The notes: generated by a model not told the origin, from the letters alone. DNA of 64,000 bases from Streptomyces avermitilis MA-4680 = NBRC 14893 (GCF_000009765.2 NC_003155.5:310001-374000), one strand, 5' to 3'; counted from the first letter of the stretch, positions 52,562 to 62,637 are shown. Program-made: numbers and translations.

Positions 52562-53170
52562 ATGACAATCGGCCGGGTGTGGTTCGCTGCTGGGGTGACT
52601 CAGGACTTGGAGATCGTCGCATTCGAATCCGCCGAGGCATTCCAGGCATGGCTCGGCCAGAACCACGCCGTTTCACCCGGCATCTGGCTCAAGCTTCGCA
52701 AGAAGGGCCCCGGTATCGCCGCGCTGGACTACACCCAGGCGCTCGACGTGGCACTCTGCTACGGCTGGATCGACGGCCAGAAGGCAAAGTTCGACGACCA
52801 GTGGTGGCTCCAGCGGTTCACCCCGCGCAAGCCGCGCAGCAAGTGGTCCAAGGCCAACCGGGACAAGGTGGCCGCCCTGATCGAGCAGGGCCGGATGCAT
52901 CCGCCGGGACAGGCCGAGGTGGACCGCGCCAAGGCAGACGGCCGCTGGGAAGCGGCCTACGACGGCGCGAAGACCGCCACGGTGCCGGACGACCTCACGG
53001 CGGCCCTGACCGCCGACCCGGCCGCGGCGGAGTTCTTCGAGACACTGGACCGGCAGAACCGCTACGCGATCCTGTACCGGATCCAAGACGCCAAGAAGGC
53101 CGAGACCCGGGCGCGCCGGATCGAAAAGTACGTAGCGATGCTGGCGAAGGGCGAGAAGCTGCACCCGTAG
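52562..53170 (+). CDS. YdeI/OmpD-associated family protein
   Basis: The product of about 190-200 residues contains SPGIWLKLRKKGPGIAALDY, ALDVALCYGWIDGQKAKFDD, WWLQRFTPRKPRSKWSKANR and a C-terminal DAKKAETRARRIEKYVAMLA. These are hallmarks of YdeI-like proteins. Homologues are associated with resistance to cationic peptides, though mechanism is unclear. The start may be this ATG or a GTG 33 bases downstream (MTQDLEIVAFES), which gives a more usual N-terminus. It appears intact. Confidence 0.85.
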   Translation: MTIGRVWFAAGVTQDLEIVAFESAEAFQAWLGQNHAVSPGIWLKLRKKGPGIAALDYTQALDVALCYGWIDGQKAKFDDQWWLQRFTPRKPRSKWSKANRDKVAALIEQGRMHPPGQAEVDRAKADGRWEAAYDGAKTATVPDDLTAALTADPAAAEFFETLDRQNRYAILYRIQDAKKAETRARRIEKYVAMLAKGEKLHP

Positions 53171-53489
53171 TCACGGAGAGGGACCGTGGCCTGTGCTGCC
53201 CTGGACTCCCGGCGCGCCTGCGGCCCCGGCAGCAGCCACCAACCGCCGTCGCTGAGCGTAGAGAAAGGCCAGAGGCCCTGAGCAGGCGCACCGCTCAAGA
53301 TCGAAGACCCACCAATTGTTATCCACTGGCTCGCCCGCTGGCGCCTTGAACTCGCGCTTCGATCACCGATCCTGTAACGCGCTCAGTTGCCATGGCGGTG
53401 CTTCCTCAGGAGGAGGGCGGTCCCCCACTCCGTCCCAAGGATCTGCGGCACCGCCAACGTCAGCAAATGTCTCTTGTCCGCCGCGGCGG
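53171..53489. other. no intact gene
   Basis: No protein-like frame is seen. The right edge leads into the decayed IS701-like transposase. Confidence 0.5.
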
Positions 53490-54040
53490 GTGCCAAGGGG
53501 CACCGCTTCTACGACTGGGCCCTCATCGACCTCGCCGAACCGGGCCCGGGCCGTCACCAGATGCTGATCCGCCGCAACCGCACCCCCGGCCAACATGCCT
53601 ACTACCGCTGTTTCTCACCCGAACCGGTGCCTTTGGCCGAGTTGGTGCGGGTTGCCGGATCCAGATGGCGGGTGGAGGAGACCTTCCAGAGCGGGAAAGG
53701 GGCTGGCCGGGCTCGATGACACCAGGTCCGCCGCTATCCCTCCTGGGCCCGCTGGGCCACCCTTGCGATGCTCGCCCACGCCTTCCTCGTCACCGTCCGC
53801 GTCGAGGAACATGCCCGTCGGCCCGCACCCGATGGGCTGTTGCCGCTGTCCTGCAACGAGATCCAGCGCCTGTTCATCGCACTCATCGTCCGTCCCGTCC
53901 ACGATGCGGCCCACCCCCTAGTCCGACTGGCGGCGGCGCCATCAAGCCCGAGCCCGCGCCGGCCATTACCGTCGGCAGGAGACCGGTGGCCGAGCACGGC
54001 AGGCGCCGTTGTCGGCCACTGTGTGATTGCAGTGCCGGAT
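53490..54040 (+). pseudogene. IS701-like transposase, C-terminal, frameshifted
   Basis: The reading GHRFYDWALIDLAEPGPGRH, ELVRVAGSRWRVEETFQSGK carries the catalytic Glu (RWRVEETFQ). The frame then changes near 53700 and continues with MLAHAFLVTVRVEEHARRPA and LLPLSCNEIQRLFIALIVRP. It is related to IS701 or IS4-like transposases but differs from the intact IS701 copy in this window. The N-terminal half is missing. Confidence 0.7.
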
Positions 54041-54045
54041 GGCTG

Positions 54046-54411
54046 CTACCTGGGGGACATGACTTCGTAGAGGTTCCCCGCGTCATCGGTGAAGTACAGG
54101 CCACGAGGGCACAACGGGTGGTCGATCCGACCGTTGTCGGGCTCGCTGGGATCGTTGCCATAGGGCACCCCGGCGGTTCGGAGCCGGTCGAGGATCGAGT
54201 CGAAGGACGACGGGTCCACGTCGAAGGCCAGGTGATGGCCGACCGGATTCTCGACGGACATGAAGTCCAGCGTCAGAGAATCGTTGACCTGCACCGGCGC
54301 GAAATGCCGATCTGCACCTCGATAGTCCAGTCCCATGACGGAGGCGAAGAAGCGTGCTGCCGCCTCGTTGTCGACGGCTGGAACGATGGTGTGGTTCAGC
54401 GTGATGGACAT
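54046..54411 (-). CDS. VOC-family (glyoxalase/bleomycin-resistance fold) protein
   Basis: The 121-residue protein starts MSITLNHTIVPAVDNEAAAR, with His7 as a likely metal ligand, then FFASVMGL, GHHLAFDVD and the C-terminal GLYFTDDAGNLYEVM with Glu in the second metal position. Single-domain VOC proteins act as dimers in glyoxalase, dioxygenase or drug-binding roles. It follows the TetR gene after 10 bases and is probably cotranscribed and controlled by it. The substrate is unknown. Confidence 0.85.
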   Translation of the reverse strand: MSITLNHTIVPAVDNEAAARFFASVMGLDYRGADRHFAPVQVNDSLTLDFMSVENPVGHHLAFDVDPSSFDSILDRLRTAGVPYGNDPSEPDNGRIDHPLCPRGLYFTDDAGNLYEVMSPR

Positions 54412-54421
54412 GCTCTGCCTC

Positions 54422-55063
54422 TCAGTTCTCGACCGGCTGGGACAGGACGCCGTGCAGGAAGACGTGGATGAGGTCGTGCACTCCCAACTGCGTCGACGAA
54501 TCCGCTGACTCGCCTCCTACCGGCGGCCTGCCATTCCCGACGAACAGCAGACCCAGGAAGATCAGTGCTGCCTGCTCGGGAGGCAACCGCAGCGACTCCC
54601 GTTCAGGTTCGAAGAGTTCGGCCAGCGCCTCTCGTACGGGCAGGGAGCCGGCCGCACGATCAGGCGGCGCCTCTGAGCTGCTGGGACGGCCACTTCGTCC
54701 CCGCCCTCCCGTCGCATGAAGCGCACCGACCACCGCGCCGACCCGGTCCAAGTGGGCATGCAGCGCAGAGGCAGCCTCGGTCAGCCGGGCAACGAGCGGC
54801 TGCTCCATGGACACCAAAGCGAGTTCATCGAGGGCATGGGCCGGGCTGAGAGCCTCCGTCACGCATGCGTCCAGGAGCTCCTCCTTGTCCGCGAAGACGC
54901 GGAAGATCGTGCCCTCCCCGATGCCTGCGGCCTGAGCGATCTGGCGCGTCGTTACCGCGCTGCCGTGCTCGATCACGAGGGGAAGCGCAGCACGAACGAT
55001 CATTTCCCGGCGGCTGTCGGGGTCCATTGCCGGCGCTCTTCGCCGACTTGGTGTTGTCGTCAT
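54422..55063 (-). CDS. TetR/AcrR-family regulator of the VOC operon
   Basis: The 213-residue protein has a clear TetR HTH near residues 20-65 (TRQIAQAAGIGEGTIFRVFA, then DKEELLDACVTEAL). The C-terminal helical domain binds an unknown effector. The ATG was chosen because the longer frame runs through a palindrome that is a typical operator. That palindrome (CCGGAGTGAG with its complement) ends 13 bases before the start, so the gene should repress itself and the VOC gene behind it. Confidence 0.88.
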   Translation of the reverse strand: MTTTPSRRRAPAMDPDSRREMIVRAALPLVIEHGSAVTTRQIAQAAGIGEGTIFRVFADKEELLDACVTEALSPAHALDELALVSMEQPLVARLTEAASALHAHLDRVGAVVGALHATGGRGRSGRPSSSEAPPDRAAGSLPVREALAELFEPERESLRLPPEQAALIFLGLLFVGNGRPPVGGESADSSTQLGVHDLIHVFLHGVLSQPVEN

Positions 55064-55075
55064 GGCCACAAGATA

Positions 55076-55097
55076 CCGGAGTGAGCACTCACTCCGG
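55076..55097. promoter_or_regulatory. TetR operator
   Basis: CCGGAGTGAG and CTCACTCCGG are perfect 10-bp inverted repeats around CA. The inner GAGTGAG-CA-CTCACTC is a form seen in many actinobacterial TetR operators. It overlaps the expected promoter of the TetR-VOC pair. Confidence 0.8.
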
Positions 55098-55325
55098 TCA
55101 AGGGGCCGCCGAACGGGAGGGTGAGCTGCCCGCCCCGGCCGCCCTGTCGGACGTCTGGCGATCACGATCTACAACTGGAGCTGGAGCTGGACATCGTCTT
55201 GCGCGACAAGCACAACGGCCCGCCGCATCCGGCGTCACGAACTTCCACGACCTGACGTGACGTCAGCCGAGTGCCCTCCGAAACACGGCTCTGACCAGCA
55301 GTGACAGCGAACTGCGACTGGGGTG

Positions 55326-55733
55326 CTAACCGGCGGGGCGGTCGAGGACCCGTTCGACTAGCGCCGTGTCGCAGTATTCGGTCACCTCGGTAAGACGCCC
55401 GTCGGCGACCCGGAAGATGTAACAGTACGTCTGGTGGTAGGGCTCTCCCCGTTTGGTGGTGGCGTATCCGCGGGCTTGGACCACGACGCGGTCGCCGTCG
55501 GCAAGAATGAGGTCTGCCTCGCTACGGTATTCGCCCTCGAATTGCGCCATCAGTGGTCGCAGCAGCCCGCCCACCGCGACTGACTTGGGTTCCCAACTAC
55601 CGGCCCATGACCAGTTCCCTGGAAATATCCACCGGAAGTCCTCGGCCATCGCCTCGCTCATCGCACGGGAGTTTCCCCGGGCCATCTGGTCGAAGATGTC
55701 CTCGAGGAGTTTCTTGTTGCGTGCAGTATCCAT
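55326..55733 (-). CDS. SnoaL/NTF2-like protein
   Basis: The 135-residue protein reads MDTARNKKLLEDIFDQMARG, MAEDFRWIFPGNWSWAGSWE, then DLILADGDRVVVQARGYATT and YHQTYCYIFRVADGRLTEVT. This is the standard order of an NTF2-like SnoaL_2/ketosteroid-isomerase-type domain, a cone-shaped pocket for small molecules. The ATG at the start of this region gives the normal length. It is divergent from the LysR gene with 70 bases between, so it is the likely target of that regulator. Confidence 0.82.
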   Translation of the reverse strand: MDTARNKKLLEDIFDQMARGNSRAMSEAMAEDFRWIFPGNWSWAGSWEPKSVAVGGLLRPLMAQFEGEYRSEADLILADGDRVVVQARGYATTKRGEPYHQTYCYIFRVADGRLTEVTEYCDTALVERVLDRPAG

Positions 55734-55803
55734 GCGGATGAGGTTACCTGCGGCCAGGTATGCGTCAAACGCCAGTCTTGCATATGTGCTATGACTATTT
55801 CGC

Positions 55804-56739
55804 ATGAGTGATTTCACGGTCGTGGGTCTGCGCGTGGTCCGAGAGGCGGCTCGCTACGGCTCCTTCTCGATGGCGGCCGAGCGGCTGGGCTACACGCAAT
55901 CGGCCATCTCTCGCCAGATCGCGCTCATGGAGCAGGCGGCTGGTCAGGCACTGTTTGAACGCCGGGCCCGGGGCGTACAGCCGACCGACGCCGGCTGGAT
56001 CGTCGTCCGGCATGCCGACAAGGTCCTCGGTGAGCTCCACGCCGCCCGGCAAGATCTCGAAGATCTTGGCACGCACCCGCCTGGCCGTTTGCGTGTCGGA
56101 GCGTTCTCCACCGCCATGGCTGCGTTGGTGCCTCGGGCTATCGCCGCCCTCATCAGGCGGGAACCACAGGTGCGGGTGCCGCTGCGCGAAGGGACAACTG
56201 CTGCCCTTGTGACCGCTGTTGCCCGAGGACGACTCGATCTCGCCGTGGTGACCCCATCCGAGTCCCTGCCCGAGGGCGTGGAGGCGACCCTAATACTCGA
56301 CGATCCACTGTTCGTGGCGGTCGCGCCGGAACACCCCTTCGCCGGCCAGGCAAGCGTCACCACCGCAATGCTCAGACACGAACGGTGGATCGCCGGCAGC
56401 GCCGAGCCGGGCTCAACCCTCCTCGGCACGTGGGCCGATTCCTCGTGGCAACCGAACATCGCGTTCGTCGCCCGCGACTGGGTCGCCAAACTTGGTCTCG
56501 TCTCCGCCGAACTTGGCATCACCGTCGTTCCCGGCCTCGCCGTGCCGGCACTACCCCCTACCATCGGCGTCGTACGCATCGACCATCCCGCCGCGGTACG
56601 CGCCACCGCCGTGGTACATCGTTCGGGCATCCCAGACGACCGCCGTCAGCGAGGCTTCACCGAGACGCTGCGGGACGCTGCGGCCCAACTGTCGGCCGAG
56701 GTCCGACACCGGCCACGCCCGGGCCGCACAGCTCACTGA
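55804..56739 (+). CDS. LysR-family transcriptional regulator
   Basis: The 311-residue protein has the LysR HTH at residues about 5-62 (YGSFSMAAERLGYTQSAISR, then QIALMEQAAGQALFERR). The substrate-binding domain follows from about residue 92 (GRLRVGAFSTAMAALVPRAI), with LGITVVPGLAV near the end. Length is normal. It is divergent from the SnoaL-like gene. The AT-richer stretch between them (CATATGTGCTATGACTATTT) could hold a T-N11-A box. It probably activates or represses that neighbour. Confidence 0.88.
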   Translation: MSDFTVVGLRVVREAARYGSFSMAAERLGYTQSAISRQIALMEQAAGQALFERRARGVQPTDAGWIVVRHADKVLGELHAARQDLEDLGTHPPGRLRVGAFSTAMAALVPRAIAALIRREPQVRVPLREGTTAALVTAVARGRLDLAVVTPSESLPEGVEATLILDDPLFVAVAPEHPFAGQASVTTAMLRHERWIAGSAEPGSTLLGTWADSSWQPNIAFVARDWVAKLGLVSAELGITVVPGLAVPALPPTIGVVRIDHPAAVRATAVVHRSGIPDDRRQRGFTETLRDAAAQLSAEVRHRPRPGRTAH

Positions 56740-56773
56740 CGATCACGGGCCTTGACCCAAGGCCGGGTAGTTA

Positions 56774-58533
56774 GGGCTTGCCGGGAAACAAGCCGTCGCT
56801 TCCGGCTCTGTGGATCGTTGTTGTGGCATGGGGAGTCCGGAGGGGATCGAGGCGGCTCTGGCCGCAAAGTTCGGGACGTTGTTCCCGCATCTCGACGAGC
56901 GGCAGCGGCGGCTGGCCATAGGAGCAGAAGCACGGTCGCTGGGCCATGGAGGCATCAGGCTCGTCGCTCGTACGGCCGGAGTCCGGGAGGGGACCGTGTC
57001 GCGCGGGGTGACGGAACTGGAGTCCGGGGAGGCGCCGTTGGGTCGGGTGCGTCGGTCCGGTGGGGGCCGCAAGCGTGCGGTGGACCTGGATCCGGGCCTT
57101 CGGCCCGCATTGCTGGCCTTGGTGGAACCGGATGTACGCGGGGACCCGATATCGCCGCTGCGCTGGACGACGAAGTCGACCCGGCAACTGGCTGCCGAGC
57201 TGACCCGGCAGGGGCACCGGGTCTCTGCGGACACCGTGGCGGCCGTGCTGCGCGAGGAGGGCTTCAGTCTCCAGGGCAACGCCAAGACCATCGAAGGTGC
57301 CCAACACCCGGACCGGGATGCGCAGTTCCGCTATATCAACGACCAGGCCAAGGACTTCCAGGCCGCCGGAGACCCGGTGATCAGCGTGGACACCAAGAAG
57401 AAGGAGTTGGTCGGCAACTACAAGAACGCCGGCCACGAGTGGTGCCGCGAAGGTGATCCGGTCCGGGTTCGCACCCACGACTTTCCCGATGCCGATCTGG
57501 GCAAGGCGATCCCCTACGGGATCTACGATCTGGCCGCGGACGCGGGCTGGGTCAACGTCGGCACCGACCATGACACGGCAGCCTTCGCCGTCGCCTCCGT
57601 CCGCCGCTGGTGGCACGCGGTTGGGCGCGACACCTACCCGCGCTCGCACCGACTGCTGATCACTGCGGACGCGGGCGGTTCCAACGGCTACCGCACCCGG
57701 GCCTGGAAGTTCGAGCTGGCCGCGCTGGCTGTCGAGACCGGCCTGGAGATCACTGTGTGTCACTTTCCTCCGGGCACATCTAAGTGGAACCGAATCGAGC
57801 ACCGACTGTTCTCCCACATCACGATGAACTGGCGGGGCAGGCCGCTGACCAGCCATGAAGTCATCGTGAACAGCATCGCAGCGACCACCACCCGCACGGG
57901 ACTGACAGTCCGCGCCGTACTCGACACCGCCGTCTACGAGACCGGCGTCCGCATCAGTGACGGACAGCTGAACGCCCTGCCACTGAGCCGCCACGACTAG
58001 CACGGCGACTGGAACTACACCGTTCACCCACAAGAACACCGCCGGGACGGCGTCCTTCCTATTCCACCCCAGAACGAAGCCGGCTCCGGCCGCGACTGGC
58101 TGACCCATCCCGCTCTCACCGGCATCCCGCACGAGCAGTGGGACTGGTTGGTCACCGAGTTGGCAGCAGCCCGCGCGGCTCAGCGGGAAGCAGACCTCCA
58201 TCAGCGACGCGGCGGCGACCGGCAGAAGACCCCCGCCGTCGGCCTCTACACCGGCCGACGCCCCGGCCTCACCCTCGTAGACCGGCTCCTGGCCACCATC
58301 CTCTACCAGAGGTTCAAGCTGCCCCAGGTCGTCATCGCCCCGCTCTTCACCGTGACACCCGTGACCCTCAACCCGGCCATCAGTCAAACTCGCCGACTCC
58401 TCCACGACATCGGACACGCCATCGAACCCGCCGAGACACCACTGGCCACCCTCGACGACCTCATCGACCTCGCCACACACCTCGGCATCCCCGCGCCAGA
58501 GATCAAGACAGCGAGTTATTGATCGGCAAGCCC
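56774..58533 (+). mobile_element. ISAzo13-family element
   Basis: Inverted ends (GGGCTTGCCG at the left, its complement at the right) are flanked by TTA on both sides, a probable 3-bp target duplication. The right TTA overlaps the end of the neighbouring IS4, so the insertion is exactly at that element's edge. Confidence 0.75.
56828..58522 (+). pseudogene. ISAzo13-family transposase with one amber codon
   Basis: The frame reads EGIEAALAAKFGTLFPHLDE, GAEARSLGHGGIRLVARTAG, then VISVDTKKKELVGNYKNAGH and the DDE residues around LLITADAGGSNGYRTRAWKF and SKWNRIEHRLFSHITMNW. A TAG at 57998-58000 interrupts the family motif RHD-W-HGDWNYT, where TGG (Trp) is expected. The same frame then continues open to 58522 (LTLVDRLLATILYQRFKLPQ). 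One G-to-A change would therefore have inactivated or shortened an otherwise complete protein of about 565 residues. Translation up to the TAG gives 390 residues with the whole catalytic core. Confidence 0.8.
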
Positions 58534-58553
58534 TTAGCGTATTTCCGCTGATG

Positions 58554-60192
58554 GCAAGAGGGTTGAGCGAGTTCTCGGGCTGCTGTAGCTGGCGGGGCCG
58601 GTCTTGGTGATGAGTCCGTTTACGGCCCATCTGTCGAGCTGTCGGTACATCGTGCTGAGGGTGATGTCGCCGAGGTGGCGGGCGAGGTCGCGAGTGTGCC
58701 ACTGGCGGTCGGGTTCTGCGTGAAGGAGGTCCAGGACGCGCTGTCTGCGCCGGTCGGCGGCCGGTGTGTGTCGATCGTCGTGCGAGACGGTGGGCAGGTC
58801 GGGATCGGGTTCGAGGATGGTGACGTCAAGGTCGGTGACCAGGCGGCTTTTGTCGGGGCGGCCGTCGTCTTGGCGTTCGGCGTACCGGGAGACCGATGAC
58901 CTGACTTTTCGGGTGCTGATGCGGGGGCGCCGGTGCGGGAGGAGCCCGGCCAGGACCCGGTTGCCGATGACGCGGTGGTGCGGGTGCCCAGGGCGCCGGG
59001 CTTGATGACGTCGGCGGCCTGGACCACGAGGTCGCGGGCAGTGTGGATGGCTATGGTGAAGCCGCAGCGGTCCGGGTCGGTGCCCGGCCGGGACTCGGCG
59101 GCCTCCACCATCACGGTCCGAAGTGCCTGGTAGAGGGCGAGCAGGGCCCACATCTCCTGCTCGACCCCGACCGGGTCGCCTGAACGCAGGACCCGGCCGT
59201 CTGTGATCGTGTGACGCAGAGCAAAATACGCCGACTCGTGCTCCCACCGCTGGTGGTAAAGGGCAACGAGGGCCGGGGCGGGGTAACGACGAGCATCGGT
59301 CAGCGTCGTGACCAGCCGATAGGAGTTGGTGAACGAGCAGTCGTCATAGATCACGGTGATCTGCGCTTCCACGACGCGTACCGGGACGGTGCCGATGACC
59401 GAGAGGTAGGAGCCATCGGTGAGTCGGCTCAGGACCGGGGTGCGTCGGTTGGCGCGCAGCCGGCCCAGGAACCTGGCTCCGGTGTCGTGCACGGCGGCGA
59501 GGAAGGCGTTGGCGTCGAAACCCTTGTCCCACAGGACCAGCCAGCATGCCGGGGCCCAGGTGGTGCAGGAGCCTGCGAGCGTAGGAGGTCTCCCCGTCGC
59601 TGGGAGTGCCGAACACGGCACCGATCAGGGCACGGGTGCCGGTCTCCACCAGGGTCATCAGTTCCAGCATCGGATACCCGCCACGGCTGCCAGGTCCGAA
59701 CCACTCCACGTTGCGCTCGGTATCGGGGAGCTTGATCGAGCTGCAGCCGTCGAAGGAGGCCATCCGGAACGGCCCGAACCGCACTCCGGGAGTCACCGGC
59801 TGGGCGAGCGGGCCGGCCAGGGTCTCGAACACGCGCTTCATCGGTTCTGCACCGAGCCGTCTGCGCAGGTCACGCAATGCTTTCGCAGTTGGCTCCGCGA
59901 CCTCGAACCCGACGCCCGTAAGGGCTGCGGTCAGCTTGTGCCAGACCAGCCGGTAGCCGACCTCCGGGAACAGGCACATCGCGAGAAGGAAGTAGACCCC
60001 GACCCGCGAGGGCAGATCCCGTAACCGGCGCTGCACGCAACGGGTTTCATCCAGAACGGCATCGACGAGGTCGAACGGTATGACCTGCGTCAACTCGCCC
60101 AGATGACCGGGCGCGAACCGGCCCTCAGCCACGGTGAACTGACGGGTGACCCTCGCCAGACCGGGTGGCAGCGCACAATTACGCGTGGGCAA
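58554..60192 (-). pseudogene. IS4-family transposase, two frameshifts
   Basis: It starts with TTG behind GGAG and reads GRFAPGHLGELTQVIPFDLV, then MASFDGCSSIKLPDTERNVE (first catalytic Asp). At about 59550 a tandem CTGG repeat (CTGGCTGG) shifts the frame; the next part continues LVLWDKGFDANAFLAAVHDT (second Asp) and LYHQRWEHESAYFALRHTIT (Glu). A further shift near 59000 leads to HHRVIGNRVLAGLLPHRRPR and the C-terminal HTH-like part. Apart from these indels the protein matches the intact IS4 transposase nearby. Confidence 0.85.
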
Positions 60193-60253
60193 CGGGGCTC
60201 CTCAACGGCCGGAAGTCTTGGCGGACTACCTGACCAACGCGGCCCCGTTGCCC
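60187..60253 (-). promoter_or_regulatory. start-sequestering hairpin of the decayed IS4
   Basis: GGGCAACGGGGC (60187-60198), which covers the TTG start and the GGAG, is exactly complementary to GCCCCGTTGCCC (60242-60253). A transcript entering from outside would carry both arms and hide the start, while one from an internal promoter would not. Confidence 0.6.
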
Positions 60254-60322
60254 GCGTTCCTACCCGACACCGAATTCCCTTGCCACCAGCGGAAATACGC
60301 TACTGACTTCGGCGTTTTTGGG

Positions 60323-60919
60323 TCAGTTCGGTCTGTCGAGAGCGAGGCCTGTCCCGGCGAGGAACCCGTCGAGGATGCCGTGCAGGTACTGCAGTGCCTT
60401 GAGCCGCCTGCGGAGCAGAGTCTCCAGCTCGTTGAGGGTGCGGGCGGCCAGGTTGGCCAGGCTCCGCTTGATATGCGCCCACAGGTCCTCGACGGGGTTG
60501 AGCTCAGGCGCATACCCGGGCAACAGGACCACTGTCAGCCAGTCCCGGCCGGCCACGAGCGCCTTCATCGTCTTGGAGATGTGGGTGTTCAGCCGGTCCC
60601 ACACCACGATCAGCGGGGCCTTGAGCAGGTGGTGGGCGCCGTCGAGCAGGTGGATGTAGTCGCTCTCGCCGAGCGAGCGCCGCTCGCCCTTGCGGCCGGT
60701 GTGCCGGCGCAGCCGGTAGCACAGGCGGGCGGGCAAGGCGGGCCGGTAGCACAGCAGCCCGGCCACCGAGAGCCGTCCCCGGCTGCGACCGGGCACTTTG
60801 ACCCTCGGGGTGATGCCGCGTCGGCCCCAGGTGCGGCCCTTGGGCGGCCGGCCGGTTACGCCCGCTTCGTCCTCGAAGCAGATGAACGCGCCGGTCGCCG
60901 CCCTGAGCTTCCCCCGAGA
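60323..60919 (-). pseudogene. IS630-family transposase, N-terminus cut by IS3
   Basis: The frame reads ATGAFICFEDEAGVTGRPPK (first Asp region), GRTWGRRGITPRVKVPGRSR, then VVWDRLNTHISKTMKALVAG and LLPGYAPELNPVEDLWAHIK with the catalytic Glu. It is a different IS630 type from the intact copy at 26.6 kb. The N-terminal HTH half is missing where the IS3 element begins. Confidence 0.82.
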
Positions 60920-61008
60920 TGCGGAGTGAATTGACAGAGGGTCAGATGGGACTCATGAGAGGAACATCGACCATGGCTGCTCCCCGAAAGTACTCCAAGA
61001 CCACGGAG

Positions 61009-62637
61009 TTAAGGCCGATCCGCGGTTGTCAAATGGGGCGGGACCGAGGGGTGGTGGAGGTCGGGTGTGATCCACTCGGGTTCGAGGGTGTAGATGCCTC
61101 GCCCGGTGCGGCGAAGGATTCCTTCGCGGACCCAGCGCCCCAGTTCCGCGCGTAGTCCTCGAGCGTCGTCCAGTCCGATACCGCGGGCGATTTCGCATGC
61201 GCGCCAGGTGCGGAGAGGGTTGGTGCGCAGGAGTTGCAGCGTGTGGTCGCGACGCCCGTCAGAGCCGGTGCCGGCGGACGAGTGCACGGTGACGGCGATG
61301 CTGGTGATCCTGGAGGCCCCGAAGGCTTGGGCCTGGTCGGGCGGGGCGGCGTAGCGGGAGATCGGGCACTTGACGCGGCGCGGGTTGACGCGGGCCTGGC
61401 GGGGTGGGAGTAGATCGTGCAGCAGGGCCGATGTGATGCGCCCTGGTCCGGCGTCTGGCAGCACATTGGCCGCGGTGATGAGCTGTTCCTTGGCGGTCTC
61501 CAGGGCGACGGTGAAGGAAGCCCTGTCCGGATCCGTGCCGGGAAGCGTCTCGACGGCCTCGACCATCGCCCGGCGCAGTGCCTGGTAGACGGTCAGATGA
61601 GCCCATAGCTCCTGCTGGATCCCGGCCACGTCCTGGGAGCGCAGCACCAGGCCGCACTGCAAAGTGTGGCGGAGCGAGTAGAACGCCGATTCGATCTCCC
61701 ATCGCTCGTGGTAGAGCTCCACCAGCTCGACGGCGGGGTAGCGGCGGTGATCGGTCAGCGTGGTGGCCAGCCGGTAGTGGCCTTCCAGCCGCAGCCCTTT
61801 GGCGGTCGTCACCGCGATGTGCGCGTCGATGACCCTCAGCCGGGTCCCGTTGATCCTGGTCAGGAACGACCCGTCCGGCAGTAGCGCCCAGCGGGCGGGG
61901 GTCCGGGTTCCCTTGAGCCGCACCAGCAGCTGTGCGCCGGTGGCCGCAGCCTTCGCGAGGAAGTCGTCGGAGTCGAAGCCCCGGTCGTTGAGCAGCAGCA
62001 TGCCGCCGTCCAGCAGCGGTAGCAGTTGCTCGGCGTAGCCGGTCTCCTTCTCTGGCGTCGGTCCGAAGACCGCGCCGAGCAGGGCCCGAGTCCCGGTCTC
62101 GCACAGCACCATGATCTTCAGCATTGGGTATCCGTCGGTGCCGTAGCGGTGCTTGTGCTTGCCCAGCCACGCACAGACTCGCGGCCGGTCAGGGGCCTTG
62201 GTGGAGCTGCACCCGTCGAAGGCGACCGTGCGCCAGCACCGGTATCGCACCCCGGGTGTGATCGGCTGTGCCACAGGGCCGGCCAGCGTTTCGAACAGCA
62301 ACCGAAGCGGCGCGACGCCCAGCCTCCGGCGAACCTCCCGCAACGCCTTCTCCGAAGGGCGCCGGTGAAGAATCCCGCGCAGCCCGGCGGTGAGCTTGTC
62401 CCACACGCGCACGTACCCCAGCTGCGGGAAGAGGGCCAGTGCCAGCACGAAGTACACGCCCACCCTCGACGGCAGCAGCCGCAGCCTGTGCTGGGCGCCG
62501 CCGGCGCGTTCCAGCACGTCATCGACGAGTTCGAAGGGTAACTGCTGGGTCAGCTCGCCAAGATGCCCCGGAGCGAAGATGCCGTCGGCGACGGTGATGG
62601 ACGACGTGAGCGTGACGGTGGAACACTGAACGGGCAA
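61009..62637 (-). CDS. IS4-family transposase
   Basis: The 542-residue protein is a complete IS4 transposase. An N-terminal IS4 domain (GIFAPGHLGELTQQLPFELV) precedes the DDE core: Asp in TVAFDGCSSTKAP, Asp in LLLNDRGFDSDDFL, and the YREK-like region LYHERWEIESAFYSLRHTLQ with the catalytic Glu. The C-terminal HTH-like part (TWRACEIARGIGLDDARGLR) may bind DNA. The TTG start lies behind GGAG inside a hairpin arm that can hide it in read-through mRNA, as known for IS10 and IS50. It shares architecture with the decayed IS4 next to it. Confidence 0.92.
   Translation of the reverse strand: MPVQCSTVTLTSSITVADGIFAPGHLGELTQQLPFELVDDVLERAGGAQHRLRLLPSRVGVYFVLALALFPQLGYVRVWDKLTAGLRGILHRRPSEKALREVRRRLGVAPLRLLFETLAGPVAQPITPGVRYRCWRTVAFDGCSSTKAPDRPRVCAWLGKHKHRYGTDGYPMLKIMVLCETGTRALLGAVFGPTPEKETGYAEQLLPLLDGGMLLLNDRGFDSDDFLAKAAATGAQLLVRLKGTRTPARWALLPDGSFLTRINGTRLRVIDAHIAVTTAKGLRLEGHYRLATTLTDHRRYPAVELVELYHERWEIESAFYSLRHTLQCGLVLRSQDVAGIQQELWAHLTVYQALRRAMVEAVETLPGTDPDRASFTVALETAKEQLITAANVLPDAGPGRITSALLHDLLPPRQARVNPRRVKCPISRYAAPPDQAQAFGASRITSIAVTVHSSAGTGSDGRRDHTLQLLRTNPLRTWRACEIARGIGLDDARGLRAELGRWVREGILRRTGRGIYTLEPEWITPDLHHPSVPPHLTTADRP

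Larger units (their letters stand above)
58535..60302 (-). mobile_element. IS4-family element, decayed
   Basis: Both ends share the inverted repeat TAGCGTATTTCCGCTG. The single transposase gene inside is frameshifted, so the element cannot move by itself. No target duplication is visible, and ISAzo13 has landed at its left edge. Confidence 0.8.

Noticed and set aside
56771..58702. Minus-strand ORF of 643 codons
   Set aside because: Antisense shadow of the ISAzo13 transposase.
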